Positions 21,901 to 29,428 of a stretch of 38,075 nt of DNA are shown here, piece after piece (the first letter of the stretch is position 1; each line of letters opens with the position of its first letter). The translations under genes were made by a program, and so were the position numbers. The DNA lies in assembly GCA_019248485.1 (NCBI GenBank), contig JAEHGL010000007.1, forward strand, positions 1-38,075, written 5' to 3'. This stretch comes from Candidatus Komeilibacteria bacterium S5_K13 (lineage in GTDB: Bacteria; Patescibacteriota; Patescibacteriia; UBA1558; S5-K13). Below the pieces are notes generated by a model that was given only the letters and a program-made list of their open reading frames with translations, had not been told where the DNA came from and searched no databases.

Positions 21901-22423
21901 ACAAAACTTTTTTCTTTGGATCTGTTTCTATTTCAAGCCAAGCTCCACGATTTGGAATAATTTTTGCTCCATAATAATTTCTGCCAATAAAAGTTTGTGA
22001 TGTAAAGAAAACTCCTGCACTTCTTACAAGCTGTGAAACAACAACACGCTCTACTCCATTTATAATAAAAGTTCCTTTGTCAGTCATCAGCGGAAAATCA
22101 CCAAGATAGATTTCTTGTTCTTTTGAAATATTATTTCTTTTATTTACAAGCTTTGCATTTATCCTAAGAGGAGCTTCGTAGGTTGTATTTCTTTCTCTCG
22201 CATAAATTTCATCAAACTTTGGTTCGTCCAATCTATAATCTAAAAATGACAGCTCTAAATCACGTCCTGAAAAATCTCTAATTGGAGAAATTTCTTCAAA
22301 CAGTTCTTTCAACCCTTTTTCAAAAAACCACTTATAAGAATCTTTCTGTACTTCAATAAGGTCTAGAAGTGGTAATGCTTCATTAACGCTTGAAAAATAT
22401 TTTCTATTATTTTTCTTTGGCAT
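18941..22423 (-). CDS. rpoB: RNA polymerase beta subunit
   Basis: 1160 aa, intact. The rifampicin region reads [20 protein letters not shown], then [17 protein letters not shown], as in rifampicin-sensitive enzymes. The C-terminal part has [15 protein letters not shown] and [19 protein letters not shown], conserved parts of the catalytic centre and switch region. An acidic tail of about 60 residues ([14 protein letters not shown] onward) extends beyond the core. There is no SD. The promoter is either at 22843-22870, with a ~410-nt leader, or close to the gene (TTGAAA/TATAAA near 22450-22475). rpoC follows. Confidence 0.98.
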   Translation of the reverse strand: MPKKNNRKYFSSVNEALPLLDLIEVQKDSYKWFFEKGLKELFEEISPIRDFSGRDLELSFLDYRLDEPKFDEIYARERNTTYEAPLRINAKLVNKRNNISKEQEIYLGDFPLMTDKGTFIINGVERVVVSQLVRSAGVFFTSQTFIGRNYYGAKIIPNRGAWLEIETDPKKKVLYVSIDRKRKVAVTSLLRAFGYQTDEELIELFKDVDNHPEVSFIKNTIEKDAAHNQDEGLIEIYRRIRPGDLATAENVKSLIFAMFFDFNRYDLANVGRYKLNKRFKRDYPITNEHRTLKKEDLIDVIKEIIKLNLNQEAADDIDHLGNRRVRAVGELIQNRFRIGLARMERIVKDRMSTGDVTSITPNLLINAKPVIGTIKEFFMSSQLSQFMDQINPLAELEHKRRLSALGPGGLSRERAGFEVRDVHRSHYGRICPIATPEGPNIGLVGHLASYARINEYGFLETPYRKVLHDIENKFEISKGHTTRIDIVDPKTNKVVLKTDTFIDEKIAKELAKNIEIKTIAIVPIVTNEVVYIDAFEEERSVTTAATTPTEVDGKFTNPQAEMRVHGQPTFDDVEKIDYMDVAPNQIISISTSLIPFLEHDDAVRALMGSNMQRQAVSLISPEAPIIGTGVEGRAAEDSGQLIRAKEDGEVTAVSGSEIKIKDKNGKEHTYAVSKFIRSNASTCMNQHPIVEKGEKIKKGDVIADGAAIDKGELALGKNILVAYMPWEGGNYEDAILISERFVKDDVYTSIHIENYSIEVRDTKLGPEVITRDIPNIGEERLKDLDQDGIIRIGATVKSGDILVGKITPKGETELSAEEKLLRAIFGEKAKDVKDSSLYLEHGEHGKVVDMKFFTRKNGDKLPAGVVRMIQISIAQLRKIQVGDKMAGRHGNKGVISRIIPEEDMPFMEDGTPVDIILNPLGIISRMNLGQVLEVHLGLAAKKLGYTVASPTLSGVTIDQIREELIKAGYPENGKVQLYDGRTGEAFDNKTTVGITYFLKLNHLVEDKIHQRSIGPYSLITQQPLGGKAQFGGQRFGEMEVWALEAYGAAYTLQEMLTIKSDDINGRSKAYEAIIKGEEIDKINIPESFNVLMSELKALGINVEMLDKENRKMDYIEEEIVIPEEEEIKITEADAKDELGVKEELKAMEEAGKLEENVEVL

Positions 22424-22890
22424 AGTTATTAGTAATTATTATTTTTTAATTTATATTTTAATTTATTATGATTTCAAAATTCGATTAACAAAAAAATACC
22501 CATCTTTATTGATTAAATCAACTTAATTTTGGGTATTTATATTTTGTAAATTACAGTTAAACATTTTTTATGCTATAATGTTAAAGGTGTTAATTTAGCA
22601 CTGTGGAAAACTTATTTTGTAACGAGTTATACACAGGGCAAAATTATACAAAGTTCATTAAAAAACGCCCTTTTAATCGATAAAAGGACTTCTCATATAC
22701 TCTTTTTTCAAGAAATTTTGAGGTTTTTCTATTGAAGTTCTATAAAAATAGCTTGTTTTACGAAAAAAAACCCTTTCCCTTATTTCAGGGAACTTGCCAA
22801 AAAACGATTTTTTTTATATAGTAATAGTCATTAACATACAGAATTATAGCATCTGTATTTTTTTTGTCAATAGAATCAAAAAGCGGGATT
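22424..22890 (-). promoter_or_regulatory. Long rpoB leader/intergenic region with three terminator-like hairpins
   Basis: No gene seen. On the minus strand, downstream of the promoter at 22843-22870, come three hairpins with T-runs. They are TTCCCT/AGGGAA (22792-22775) with T8 four bases on, CCTTTTA/TAAAAGG (22687-22669) then GCG and T6, and ATACCC/GGGTAT (22536-22496) then T7. The last has a palindrome TTGATTTAATCAA in its loop. A plus-strand extended -10 (TGCTATAAT, 22571-22579) also lies here. TTTTCCACA (22610-22602, minus) and TTATACACA (22627-22635) match the DnaA box. Confidence 0.55.
22843..22870 (-). promoter_or_regulatory. Strong extended -10 promoter reading toward rpoB
   Basis: Minus strand TTGACA (22870-22865), 16-nt spacer ending in TGC, TATAAT (22848-22843). 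Both hexamers match consensus perfectly. Confidence 0.8.
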
Positions 22891-22903
22891 TTAGGTCCCG
22901 CTA
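22879..22903 (-). terminator. Terminator whose loop contains the 257-aa ORFan stop codon
   Basis: Minus strand AGCGGGA (22902-22896) pairs with TCCCGCT (22888-22882), followed by TTTTTG. The TAA at 22893-22891 lies in the loop. Confidence 0.88.
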
Positions 22904-23664
22904 ATCTGTTTTGTGTTTTCTCTTTCCTTTAAGAAAAGGGAAACTATTTCTATTGGAGATAATCCGATTCTATCGTTTGGATATTGAGGATTACCATTCC
23001 TGGTTATCATTAAATCCCCTGCAAGTCTATTAATGGCTGAATGATCTCTTGTTACAAGAGCAATAAGAAGATATTCTCTATGAGTACTTCTTTCAAAGGC
23101 GCATAAAAGATTATCAAGCTCTATCGCTTTTAAAGCGCCGCTAGAGAGCTCTAATCTTCTGTTTTCAATTAGTTTTGAAAAATACTCTTCCACGGAGTCT
23201 TTCATAAGAGACCATTTTCCATTTAGGCATACATAAATACTTTCTTCATGATTTTTTGGGATTATTATTATATGAGCACCCATGTAACTTTTTTCCAACA
23301 TCTCATGAATTTCTTTGAGTTCTTTTCCTATTTTGATAAGAACCATATTAATCTCTGGGTCAATATGATATTGCTTATATTTTAATCGAGTCAATTTTCT
23401 CTTCTTAACAGAACGACCTACGATTAGCCTATTAATCTGTTTGCGTATTCTAATTTCATCGTTGATAAGACCTATATTTTTAGTAGCCCTATCTTGAGTT
23501 TTTTCCAAAAATATAACTGCTGCCAATTCATCAGATTTTATACTTATTGATCTTATTTCTTTTAATTCTGATGTAGCAGATTCGAGATCTTTTTGTTGTT
23601 GACATAAAAATTCTAATAAATCTTCTTTACTCAATTCGCCAAATGGTCTTTGTGATTCACACAT
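22891..23664 (-). CDS. Hypothetical protein, 257 aa
   Basis: A soluble protein with no membrane segment. The N-terminal third (about 10-60) is a probable coiled coil (LLEFLCQQQKDLESATSELK). A basic stretch (VGRSVKKRKLTRLKYKQ, about 82-98) follows. The middle is rich in hydrophobic beta-type segments (AHIIIIPKN). The C-terminus has a helical IGLSPIEIVSLFLKERE. No recognised domain. ATG with AGGAGG 7 nt upstream, promoter at 23695-23722, terminator at the stop codon. It stands between the dnaA-dnaN operon and the rpoB leader as an independent unit. Confidence 0.75.
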   Translation of the reverse strand: MCESQRPFGELSKEDLLEFLCQQQKDLESATSELKEIRSISIKSDELAAVIFLEKTQDRATKNIGLINDEIRIRKQINRLIVGRSVKKRKLTRLKYKQYHIDPEINMVLIKIGKELKEIHEMLEKSYMGAHIIIIPKNHEESIYVCLNGKWSLMKDSVEEYFSKLIENRRLELSSGALKAIELDNLLCAFERSTHREYLLIALVTRDHSAINRLAGDLMITRNGNPQYPNDRIGLSPIEIVSLFLKERENTKQISGT

Positions 23665-23694
23665 TTTAACCTCCTATTATTTTATGTTTTAAAT

Positions 23695-23722
23695 ATCTTA
23701 TCATTAAAAGAATAATTGTCAA
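23695..23722 (-). promoter_or_regulatory. Promoter of the 257-aa ORFan
   Basis: Minus strand TTGACA (23722-23717), 16-nt spacer, TAAGAT (23700-23695). It directly adjoins the upstream terminator. Confidence 0.7.
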
Positions 23723-23753
23723 ATAAAAAATCAGTGCTTACTAGAAGACTGAT
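23722..23753 (-). terminator. Terminator of the dnaA-dnaN operon
   Basis: Minus strand ATCAGT (23753-23748) pairs with ACTGAT (23735-23730), followed by TTTTTATTT. It lies about 20 nt after the 105-aa gene's stop. Confidence 0.75.
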
Positions 23754-23771
23754 AATTCAAAATTCTAACTA

Positions 23772-24089
23772 TTATTTTAAATTACTTAAGATATTTTCTA
23801 CTTCCTCATCAGATACATATGCATCTGTTACATATTTTGCCTGTTCATCGCTAAATATCTTTACCATTACATAAGTGCCTATTGTTTTGTTATTTCCCAA
23901 AGTATATTCAGTTATTATACACCTACCATATGCATTCCAAGAATTATCGCGCAAATCCATTGGAATATTTATTTGATAAATTCTGTGTTTATCTTTTATG
24001 AAAGTATATTTTTTACCAATTTCAAGAGAGTTTGGAATTTTGTCCTTATCTAATTTCAAACACGCTTGTAATAAAAATGGATTTCCCAT
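23772..24089 (-). CDS. Small conserved hypothetical protein downstream of dnaN
   Basis: 105 aa, soluble, mostly beta-type: MGNPFLLQACLKLD at the N-terminus, then RIYQINIPMDLRD, GRCIITEYT and TIGTYVMVKIF, ending with an acidic helix. It looks like a well-conserved small-domain protein of CPR genomes, but I cannot name a function. There is no SD. It lies 65 nt after dnaN in the same direction and before the operon terminator, so it is the last gene of the dnaA-dnaN unit. The spacer between it and dnaN is the phased CTAA repeat. Confidence 0.75.
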   Translation of the reverse strand: MGNPFLLQACLKLDKDKIPNSLEIGKKYTFIKDKHRIYQINIPMDLRDNSWNAYGRCIITEYTLGNNKTIGTYVMVKIFSDEQAKYVTDAYVSDEEVENILSNLK

Positions 24090-24154
24090 TAATTTGAAGT
24101 TCTAAATACTAAAAACTAACCTCCTAATTTTCTAACCCTATTAACCGCCTAACC

Positions 24155-25258
24155 TCACTGCTTTATAGGCATAATAATATAAACAAAATTTTCATCTTTC
24201 TTTGATTTCAATATTCCAGCGCTTTTGTTATCAATTATTTCTAGAATTGTATTATCATTTTCTATATTATTTAGTCCATCTAGTAAATATTTATAATTAA
24301 ATACAATATCATTATCTACACCTTCAATTTTTGCTGTAATTACTGTAATATTTTCCCCTATTTGATCACTAGTTGATGATATCACAAGTTCGCTTTTCTC
24401 AGCGACCAAGTTTAGTTTTATATCATTTATTCCAGGTTTGCAAAAAAGTGAAGTTCTCTTTATTGCACTTACAAATTCAAACACATCTATCTCAGCCTTT
24501 GTATTTGTTTCCTTTGGAATAATTTGTTTGTAATCAGGATAATTTCCATCAATAAGACGTGAAACTATTTCAATATTTCCTATTTCAAACAAAATTTGAT
24601 TTTCTTCTACAAAAAATTTAATTTCATCTTCTTGAAAATCACTTAATATTCTAACAAGCTCTGAAACTGTTTCTATTGGAATTATAAGACTCGAGTCAGA
24701 GGAAGTTTTTGAGATATGAACAGTTTTCTCTGATAATCTATAACTATCAGTGCCAACGAGGGTAAGCTTATCTCCAATAATATTAAAGAATACTCCTGAT
24801 ATCTCTGGTCTATTTGTATCAACATAGACTGGGAAACTTGCTTTCTTGAGACCATTTCTTATTTCAACAGCTTCTATAGTATATTCTTTTTGCTTTTCAA
24901 TTGTAGGAAGAAGTGGAAAGTCTTCATGACTCATTGTATTTATTGAAGTTTTGTCATTGGCACATTCTACTTTTAATATATTATCTTTTGTTTCAAGGGT
25001 GATATTTCCTTTTGGAAGTAAGCTAATAAAATCTGTAATAAGTTTTGCAGGAACTGTGCATTTTCCATCACGCTCTATTTTTCCTCTTATTTTACAATTT
25101 ATACCAATTTCTAGATTTGTTGTAGTAAATGTAATTTGTCCATCACTTGCTTCAATAAGTACATTATTAAGTATTGGTAAATTAATATTCTTACCTGCTA
25201 AATGACTTACTGTTTGTAATCCTTTTATTAGGTTTTCTTGTAAACAAATTATTTTCAT
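24155..25258 (-). CDS. dnaN: DNA polymerase III sliding clamp (beta subunit)
   Basis: 367 aa, the usual length, with the three repeated clamp domains. Typical features are NLPILNNVLIEA (about 24-35), TVPAKLITDFISLLP (about 66-80), GTDSYRLSEKTV (about 164-175), and a C-terminal ending in VYIIMPIKQ (the family's ...MP(M/I)R end). It encircles DNA as a dimer and tethers polymerases. It lies downstream of dnaA across a probable oriC. No SD. Confidence 0.97.
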   Translation of the reverse strand: MKIICLQENLIKGLQTVSHLAGKNINLPILNNVLIEASDGQITFTTTNLEIGINCKIRGKIERDGKCTVPAKLITDFISLLPKGNITLETKDNILKVECANDKTSINTMSHEDFPLLPTIEKQKEYTIEAVEIRNGLKKASFPVYVDTNRPEISGVFFNIIGDKLTLVGTDSYRLSEKTVHISKTSSDSSLIIPIETVSELVRILSDFQEDEIKFFVEENQILFEIGNIEIVSRLIDGNYPDYKQIIPKETNTKAEIDVFEFVSAIKRTSLFCKPGINDIKLNLVAEKSELVISSTSDQIGENITVITAKIEGVDNDIVFNYKYLLDGLNNIENDNTILEIIDNKSAGILKSKKDENFVYIIMPIKQ

Positions 25259-25601
25259 ATATTTTTTAGTTATCCCCGAATTATTTGTATCTATTATTTA
25301 TTATTCTTTTATATATATAAATTAATAATAATAATAAGTACTGTGAATTTGGTTGATAAGTGTTAATTTTGTCTTATATAAGCTGTTATATTGATTTGAT
25401 AATATGTGTTTTATTATATGTATATTTCTGTGTATAAGTAGTCGATTTATATTTTGTATGTTTTGTCCCCTTTTATACACAGGGTTATTCACACAAGTTT
25501 TAAGTATAAAGTCTGAAGTTTGAAGTATAGTATATATATTTCTAACCTTCTAACTTGCTAACCACCTTCCGCCAGAGGCGGATCAGCCTTTGGCTGAAAC
25601 T
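25259..25601. other. Probable replication origin (oriC) between dnaN and dnaA
   Basis: An AT-rich, gene-free spacer of 343 bp. DnaA-box matches are TGTGTATAA (25429-25437, inverse of TTATACACA), TTATACACA (25473-25481) and TTATTCACA (25485-25493). A stretch of almost pure A+T (about 25290-25335; TATATATA, AATAATAATAA) is a candidate unwinding element. The dnaA end carries phased CTAAC repeats (25542, 25550, 25558) and a REP-like element. Origin function is inferred from position and boxes. Confidence 0.6.
25569..25597. repeat. Two-hairpin REP-like element, copy 2
   Basis: CCGCC-AGA-GGCGG followed by TCAGCC-TTT-GGCTGA, 3 differences from the copy at 6911-6939. It lies immediately downstream of the dnaA stop codon. 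Confidence 0.8.
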
Positions 25602-26999
25602 TTATTCATGAATCTTTTTTATAATAGAATTTATATCAGTTCTTGTCTTCTCATCTTTTACTATTAGATCACAGACTTTGTTATAAGCATGAATTGCTGT
25701 TGTATGATCTCGACCACCTATTTCAGAGCCAATACTTGGATAAGATGCACTTAATTCTTTTCTAAGTAAGTACATACAAATTTGTCTAGGATTAACAAGC
25801 TCTTTTTTTCTAGAGTTTCCGGTTAGCTGATCAAAGTCTATTCCATAATAATCGCCAACACATTTTATAATTGTTTTTGCGCTAAGCCCAGTTTCTTTTT
25901 GTTTTGCTATTATTCCACTTAAGACCGTGTTTACAAATTCTACTGATATAGGTTCACTACTTAACTGGTGAGTTGCTATTACCCTGTTTAATATTCCCTC
26001 TAACTCTCTTACACTACTTTTTGCAATGTTAGCAATCGCTGCAACAACTTCTTCAGAAATATTTAATTTCAATTCCTTTTCTTGTATTTTGCTATTTAAA
26101 ATAGCCATTCTTGTTTCTAAATCTGGCATACCAATATCAGCTATCATCCCACTTTCAAAACGAGATGTAAGACGATCTTCTATTCCAGGCAATGACTTTG
26201 GTGGTCTATCAGAACTAATTACTATTTGTTTGTTTTGTTGATATAAATGATTGAAGGTATGAAAAAATTCTTCTTGTGTTCGCTCTTGTCCTTTCATAAA
26301 TTGAATATCGTCTACTATTAATACATCAATATCACGATATTTTTTCTTGAAGCTTTCCATGTTTCCTGATTGAATTGACCGGACATAGTCATTTGTGAAA
26401 TGTTCACTACTTACATAAGCTAGTTTTAATTCAGGAGAATTTTCTTTTATATAGTTTGCTACAGATTGCATTAAATGAGTTTTGCCAAGACCTACATTTC
26501 CATATAAAAACAACGGATTGTAGACGTGACCTGGATTTTTTGCTACTGCGGTTGAAGCTGCTTTTGCAAGTTCGTTTTGTTTGCCTGTTATAAAGTTTTC
26601 GAATTTGTATTTTGGGTTAAGGGATAAGTAACCATTTTCAGTTTTGTTTTGTGTACTTATATTTGTGCTAGAATGTTTTTCAGCTTCTAAATCATCGTTA
26701 TATTTTTCTACTTGAGATACTTTTTTTATGTTTTGTTCTTGGATTTTTTCATGAGAAATCTTAAATATTAGCTTTTTAATAGAAGATGTTTTTAGTATAT
26801 TGCTTAGCGCTTGTAATATTTCTTTGCTGTATTTATTTTCAAGCCAGCTTTTTGTAAAACCATTTTGAACAGCAATAGTAACAGTATCTTCACTTATTTC
26901 CAAAATACTTGTATTTTTAAACCAAGTTGTAAAACTAGCCTTTGAAATGTTTAGCTCTAATTCACCAAGCACAGCATGCCATAATTCTTGATTGTCCAT
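25602..26999 (-). CDS. dnaA: Chromosomal replication initiator DnaA
   Basis: 465 aa. Domain I is at about 1-85, a Ser/Asn-rich linker at about 90-125, AAA+ domain III at about 128-345, and the C-terminal DNA-binding domain IV at about 370-465. Walker A is GNVGLGKT (about 165-172), Walker B is VLIVDDIQF, and the box-recognition helix is GGRDHTTAIHAYNKV near the C-terminus. It binds DnaA boxes and opens oriC. No SD. It starts 21 nt after the four-helix-bundle gene in a TTAG repeat of exact 7-bp period. Confidence 0.98.
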   Translation of the reverse strand: MDNQELWHAVLGELELNISKASFTTWFKNTSILEISEDTVTIAVQNGFTKSWLENKYSKEILQALSNILKTSSIKKLIFKISHEKIQEQNIKKVSQVEKYNDDLEAEKHSSTNISTQNKTENGYLSLNPKYKFENFITGKQNELAKAASTAVAKNPGHVYNPLFLYGNVGLGKTHLMQSVANYIKENSPELKLAYVSSEHFTNDYVRSIQSGNMESFKKKYRDIDVLIVDDIQFMKGQERTQEEFFHTFNHLYQQNKQIVISSDRPPKSLPGIEDRLTSRFESGMIADIGMPDLETRMAILNSKIQEKELKLNISEEVVAAIANIAKSSVRELEGILNRVIATHQLSSEPISVEFVNTVLSGIIAKQKETGLSAKTIIKCVGDYYGIDFDQLTGNSRKKELVNPRQICMYLLRKELSASYPSIGSEIGGRDHTTAIHAYNKVCDLIVKDEKTRTDINSIIKKIHE

Positions 27000-27020
27000 G
27001 TAGTTTTTAGTAGTTAGTAT

Positions 27021-27389
27021 TTAGTCTTTAGTATTATGCGTAATTTGATACGTTAATTTATTGAGAATTTTTCGTATTTCTATTAGTAGTAATTCTATTT
27101 CTGTGTATTCATCTTTGTTTCCAAAATTTAGTAATTTTCCTATTTCTAATTGAGTTTCAAGTTCAGAGCTAGATGTATAGGCTATCAGTAAAAATCTTCT
27201 AAATTCATTACTTGTAAATCTTGATTGACCTTCTGCAATATTTGAAGGTATTGATATTGCACATCTTTTCATTTGACTAGTGAGTCCAAACTGTTCTGAT
27301 TTTGGGTACTTGTCTGTTAATTTATAGATTTTGATCGTTAATTGTATTGCTTTTTGCCAAACGATAAAATCCTTATATGAGGTTATCAT
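27021..27389 (-). CDS. Four-helix-bundle protein (23S rRNA intervening-sequence / S23 family)
   Basis: 122 aa with the family's hallmark pattern. Examples are YKDFIVWQKAIQLTIKIY at the N-terminus, GLTSQMKRCAISIPSNIAEG in the middle, then RRFLLIAYTSSSELETQLEI. The family forms small pentameric helical bundles; it was first seen inside 23S rRNA intervening sequences but is often free-standing, with unknown function. Its stop lies 21 nt before the dnaA ATG in the same direction, so it may be co-transcribed with dnaA. No SD. Confidence 0.9.
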   Translation of the reverse strand: MITSYKDFIVWQKAIQLTIKIYKLTDKYPKSEQFGLTSQMKRCAISIPSNIAEGQSRFTSNEFRRFLLIAYTSSSELETQLEIGKLLNFGNKDEYTEIELLLIEIRKILNKLTYQITHNTKD

Positions 27390-27430
27390 AAAGCGCTTTT
27401 CTTTAATTGTCGTTTCGTAAGTAATTAGTA

Positions 27431-27627
27431 GAATTTATCTAAATACTAAACCCTAATAACTAAATACTATCCTCATTTTATACTATTTTTACAACTAATG
27501 GAATAGGCCTAATTATGTCAAAAGTGCATAAAGTGTGAATAAGTGGGGTTAGCTTCTTAGTTGTATAGTTGCATAGTTAATAACTTACATTTTTAGCTAA
27601 GGAGCTAAGCAACTACGAGGCTAATCT
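27431..27627. repeat. Phased intergenic repeats upstream of the four-helix-bundle gene
   Basis: CTAA recurs at 27439, 27446, 27453, 27460 and 27467 (exact 7-bp period). TAGTT recurs at 27558, 27566 and 27574, and CTA at 27597, 27605, 27613 and 27621 (exact 8-bp period). No gene seen between 27390 and 27630. Confidence 0.75.
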
Positions 27628-27631
27628 AAAA

Positions 27632-27677
27632 TAAAAAACCACCTCGCATTTCTCCTTATTAAGAGCGCGTTGGTGGT
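27632..27677 (-). terminator. Terminator of the zinc-ribbon transcription unit
   Basis: Minus strand ACCACC (27677-27672) pairs with GGTGGT (27643-27638) over a 28-nt loop that can pair further, followed by TTTTTTATTTT. Confidence 0.75.
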
Positions 27678-28035
27678 TGTAAAATTAACCTAACCTCCTG
27701 GCCTAGTAGTAGTTATATCCAGGCTGAATAGATTGTTGGCACCCTACTACGCAATTTCGTTTGCTAAGCGAAATCGGTGCTAACTAGAGGTTTTTCTTCT
27801 CATTTCCCACCTCTTGGGTATTATCTTGTATGCTGACATTGGTTGTCCAGGGATTGGACTGTCAGCAGTTTGTTGATTTTTATAGGGATTCAAATTATCC
27901 CCATTTCTTAAGCTCTACTCCGGAGGGACACTTTAGCTTCTTATTAAAAGCTTTTTGTCAAAGTGTATGGGGTTGTTTTTTTGTTACAGTGCTAATCCCT
28001 CATTGAGCTAGTAGAAGCGCTCAATGTTAACGCAC
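27632..28035 (-). ncRNA. Hairpin-rich 3' region or separate structured RNA, about 400 nt
   Basis: On the minus strand a series of hairpins follows the zinc-ribbon gene. They are CATTGAG/CTCAATG (28026-28002), ACACTTT/AAAGTGT (about 27966-27928, with AGCTT/AAGCT inside), and GGGAT/ATCCC (about 27902-27885). Next come TGCTGACA/TGTCAGCA (27866-27831, with GTCC/GGAC inside), AGAGGT/ACCTCT (about 27815-27785), and GCACC/GGGTGC with ATTTCG/CGAAAT (about 27780-27738). CCTGG/CCAGG (about 27723-27697) and the terminator complete it. The block is less AT-rich than its surroundings. Only tiny ORFs occur on the minus strand. I recognise no RNase P, tmRNA or SRP motif. It may be a 3' UTR or an independent RNA. 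Confidence 0.5.
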
Positions 28036-28732
28036 TCAAGTCATTCGTTTAATTCGTTTCATTTTATCCTCCAAAAAAGGCAATATTTGGGAGTTAATAC
28101 GGGTCTTGGCCAGTTCTAAGTGCAATTTTACTATTGCGTTCTTGAATTCGTTCTCGGCCAATAAAAGGGCTCTTTTATTGTTTTTCTGTTTTTTTTGAGG
28201 ATAATGGAGTCGTCCACACACGAGTTAGTAAATAGTCTTTATGATCCCAGTTTTCCGGGAGTATTTGGTGATCCCAGAGTACTTTGATTCTAAAGAAACC
28301 ATTCCCTTCATTAGTTATCATTATTGTCTCATGAGTGTTTTTTTCGGCATATTCTTTAGACTTGAAATATTCCCATTGAAATTTTCCAAGTCCGTTTGAA
28401 AAAAGTTGGCGCATTATTGTAAGGGCGTTTATCTTTTGTGTATAAAGTCCACGAATAAAACCCTCTAGGCCATCTGTGGTGGTGAAGTTGGAATGAGTTA
28501 TAAAACAAGTTTCTTCATTAGAGAGGTCCCTTATCAAGGAATGTCTTGTTCTGCACCCACATGACAGACATTGATTTATTTCTAGATTTTCTTGCCCACA
28601 CAGTAGACATTCTGTTGTGACGTTTGGGACACCACTTCTAAAAGGCATTTTGTTTGATGGCGCTATGCCATTAATATGGACTATGGTGCCATTTTTGGCA
28701 ACGGCATCAAAGCCTGTGCTTGCGTTTTCCAT
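28036..28732 (-). CDS. Hypothetical zinc-ribbon protein, probably extended across an A8 run
   Basis: Frame 1 (28732-28175, 185 aa) starts at ATG with AGGAGG 6 nt upstream. It holds a zinc ribbon CLLCG...CLSCG at about 43-61, followed by a mixed alpha/beta region (GLEGFIRGLYTQK, FFRIKVLWDHQ). It ends shortly after an A8 run (28196-28189, minus-strand A). Removing one A continues into a second open frame to 28036. That adds about 50 residues with a Leu-rich amphipathic helix (ALLLAENEFKNAIVKLHLEL). The shorter product remains possible. No homologous family recognised. The unit has two TTGACA promoters, a ~390-nt leader and a structured 3' region. Confidence 0.6.
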
Positions 28733-29130
28733 TATTACCTCCTACGGATCAGTATGGATACTGGATAGAACTTGGTACCTATCTCACCAATTGCTAATTA
28801 CTTCACCTGGCGTCGCTGAAGCTATGCCAAGGCAGGCAGCAATCAAAGCAGTGCAGAGATAAGGTTTTATTTATGGCCTTGTCTTACGCAATTACTATAT
28901 ATTATCATCACCCATGGGGTTAAGATAAAGTAATATTGTTTGACATTTTTAAAATTTGCCATGTCTTGCCTTATTTATTTTCTCTATTTTAAGCCAAATC
29001 CGGTCCATAAAGGATAAGAAACGGCTTTGTGTATAGTTCCCTCCGCACTATTTTGATTGCTGCTTGTTTTTTATCTCGGCCTAGCTTTAGCGAAGCCGGA
29101 TATTTATCAATGAACCTAAGTTAATATAGT
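28733..29130 (-). promoter_or_regulatory. Long leader of the zinc-ribbon gene with ~50-bp inverted repeat
   Basis: About 390 nt from the proximal promoter to the ATG. Arms at 28809-28858 and 29041-29097 are inverted near copies. AGCAGCAATCAAA on one arm faces TTTGATTGCTGC on the other, and the arms also share TCGCT.AAGCTA. The 180-bp interior has no clear gene. It could be a MITE-like insertion or a regulatory RNA fold; no target-site duplication was seen. Confidence 0.5.
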
Positions 29131-29159
29131 AGTGTAGCATATTAAGTATATCTTGTCAA
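29131..29159 (-). promoter_or_regulatory. Proximal promoter of the zinc-ribbon unit
   Basis: Minus strand TTGACA (29159-29154), 17-nt spacer ending in TGC, TACACT (29136-29131). Confidence 0.7.
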
Positions 29160-29193
29160 TAGCAGGATCTATTATTACTCTAATTAACATATT

Positions 29194-29222
29194 ATTTTAG
29201 CATATATAGGTATATTTGTCAA
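29194..29222 (-). promoter_or_regulatory. Distal promoter of the zinc-ribbon unit
   Basis: Minus strand TTGACA (29222-29217), 17-nt spacer ending in TGC, TAAAAT (29199-29194). It has the same architecture as the proximal promoter 63 bp away. Confidence 0.7.
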
Positions 29223-29246
29223 TATTCATAAGAAAGAGAAAAATAC

Positions 29247-29262
29247 ACCCCGGGGGTGATAA
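29247..29262. repeat. CACCCCGGGGGTG palindrome upstream of the REP transposase
   Basis: CACCCC/GGGGTG arms around one central base, followed by ATA. It resembles the CACCTCAGAGGTGATA copy at 6660 in outline and may be a diverged member. Confidence 0.45.
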
Positions 29263-29377
29263 ATTCCCATATATCCGTATATATAAGCTAAAATTTGGCA
29301 ATTTGATGATAGTTGGTGGCGCCTTTAAAGTGAATAATACCTATTGACGACTAATCTAGATGATATAAAATTTAAAT

Positions 29378-29402
29378 AAAGACCGTATTATCGGTCTTTT
29401 AG
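29378..29402. terminator. Symmetrical terminator hairpin before the REP transposase gene
   Basis: AAAGACCG (29378-29385) pairs with CGGTCTTT (29392-29399), followed by T-rich sequence on plus and TTTATTTAAA on minus. It lies 27 nt before the transposase ATG. Confidence 0.7.
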
Positions 29403-29428
29403 TATTTAAAATTTAAAGAAAAGTGATT

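Noticed and set aside
27830-28006. Plus-strand ORF of 58 codons inside the hairpin-rich region
   Set aside because: The translation looks passable, but there is no SD or promoter, and the region is better explained by minus-strand hairpins leading to a minus-strand terminator.
27632-28035. RNase P RNA or tmRNA
   Set aside because: No GAGGAAAGTCC-type core, no tRNA-like 3' end and no tag frame could be found on either strand.
28617-28862. Plus-strand 81-codon ORF opposite the zinc-ribbon gene and its leader
   Set aside because: It runs antisense to an SD-led gene and into the inverted repeat, with no own start signals.
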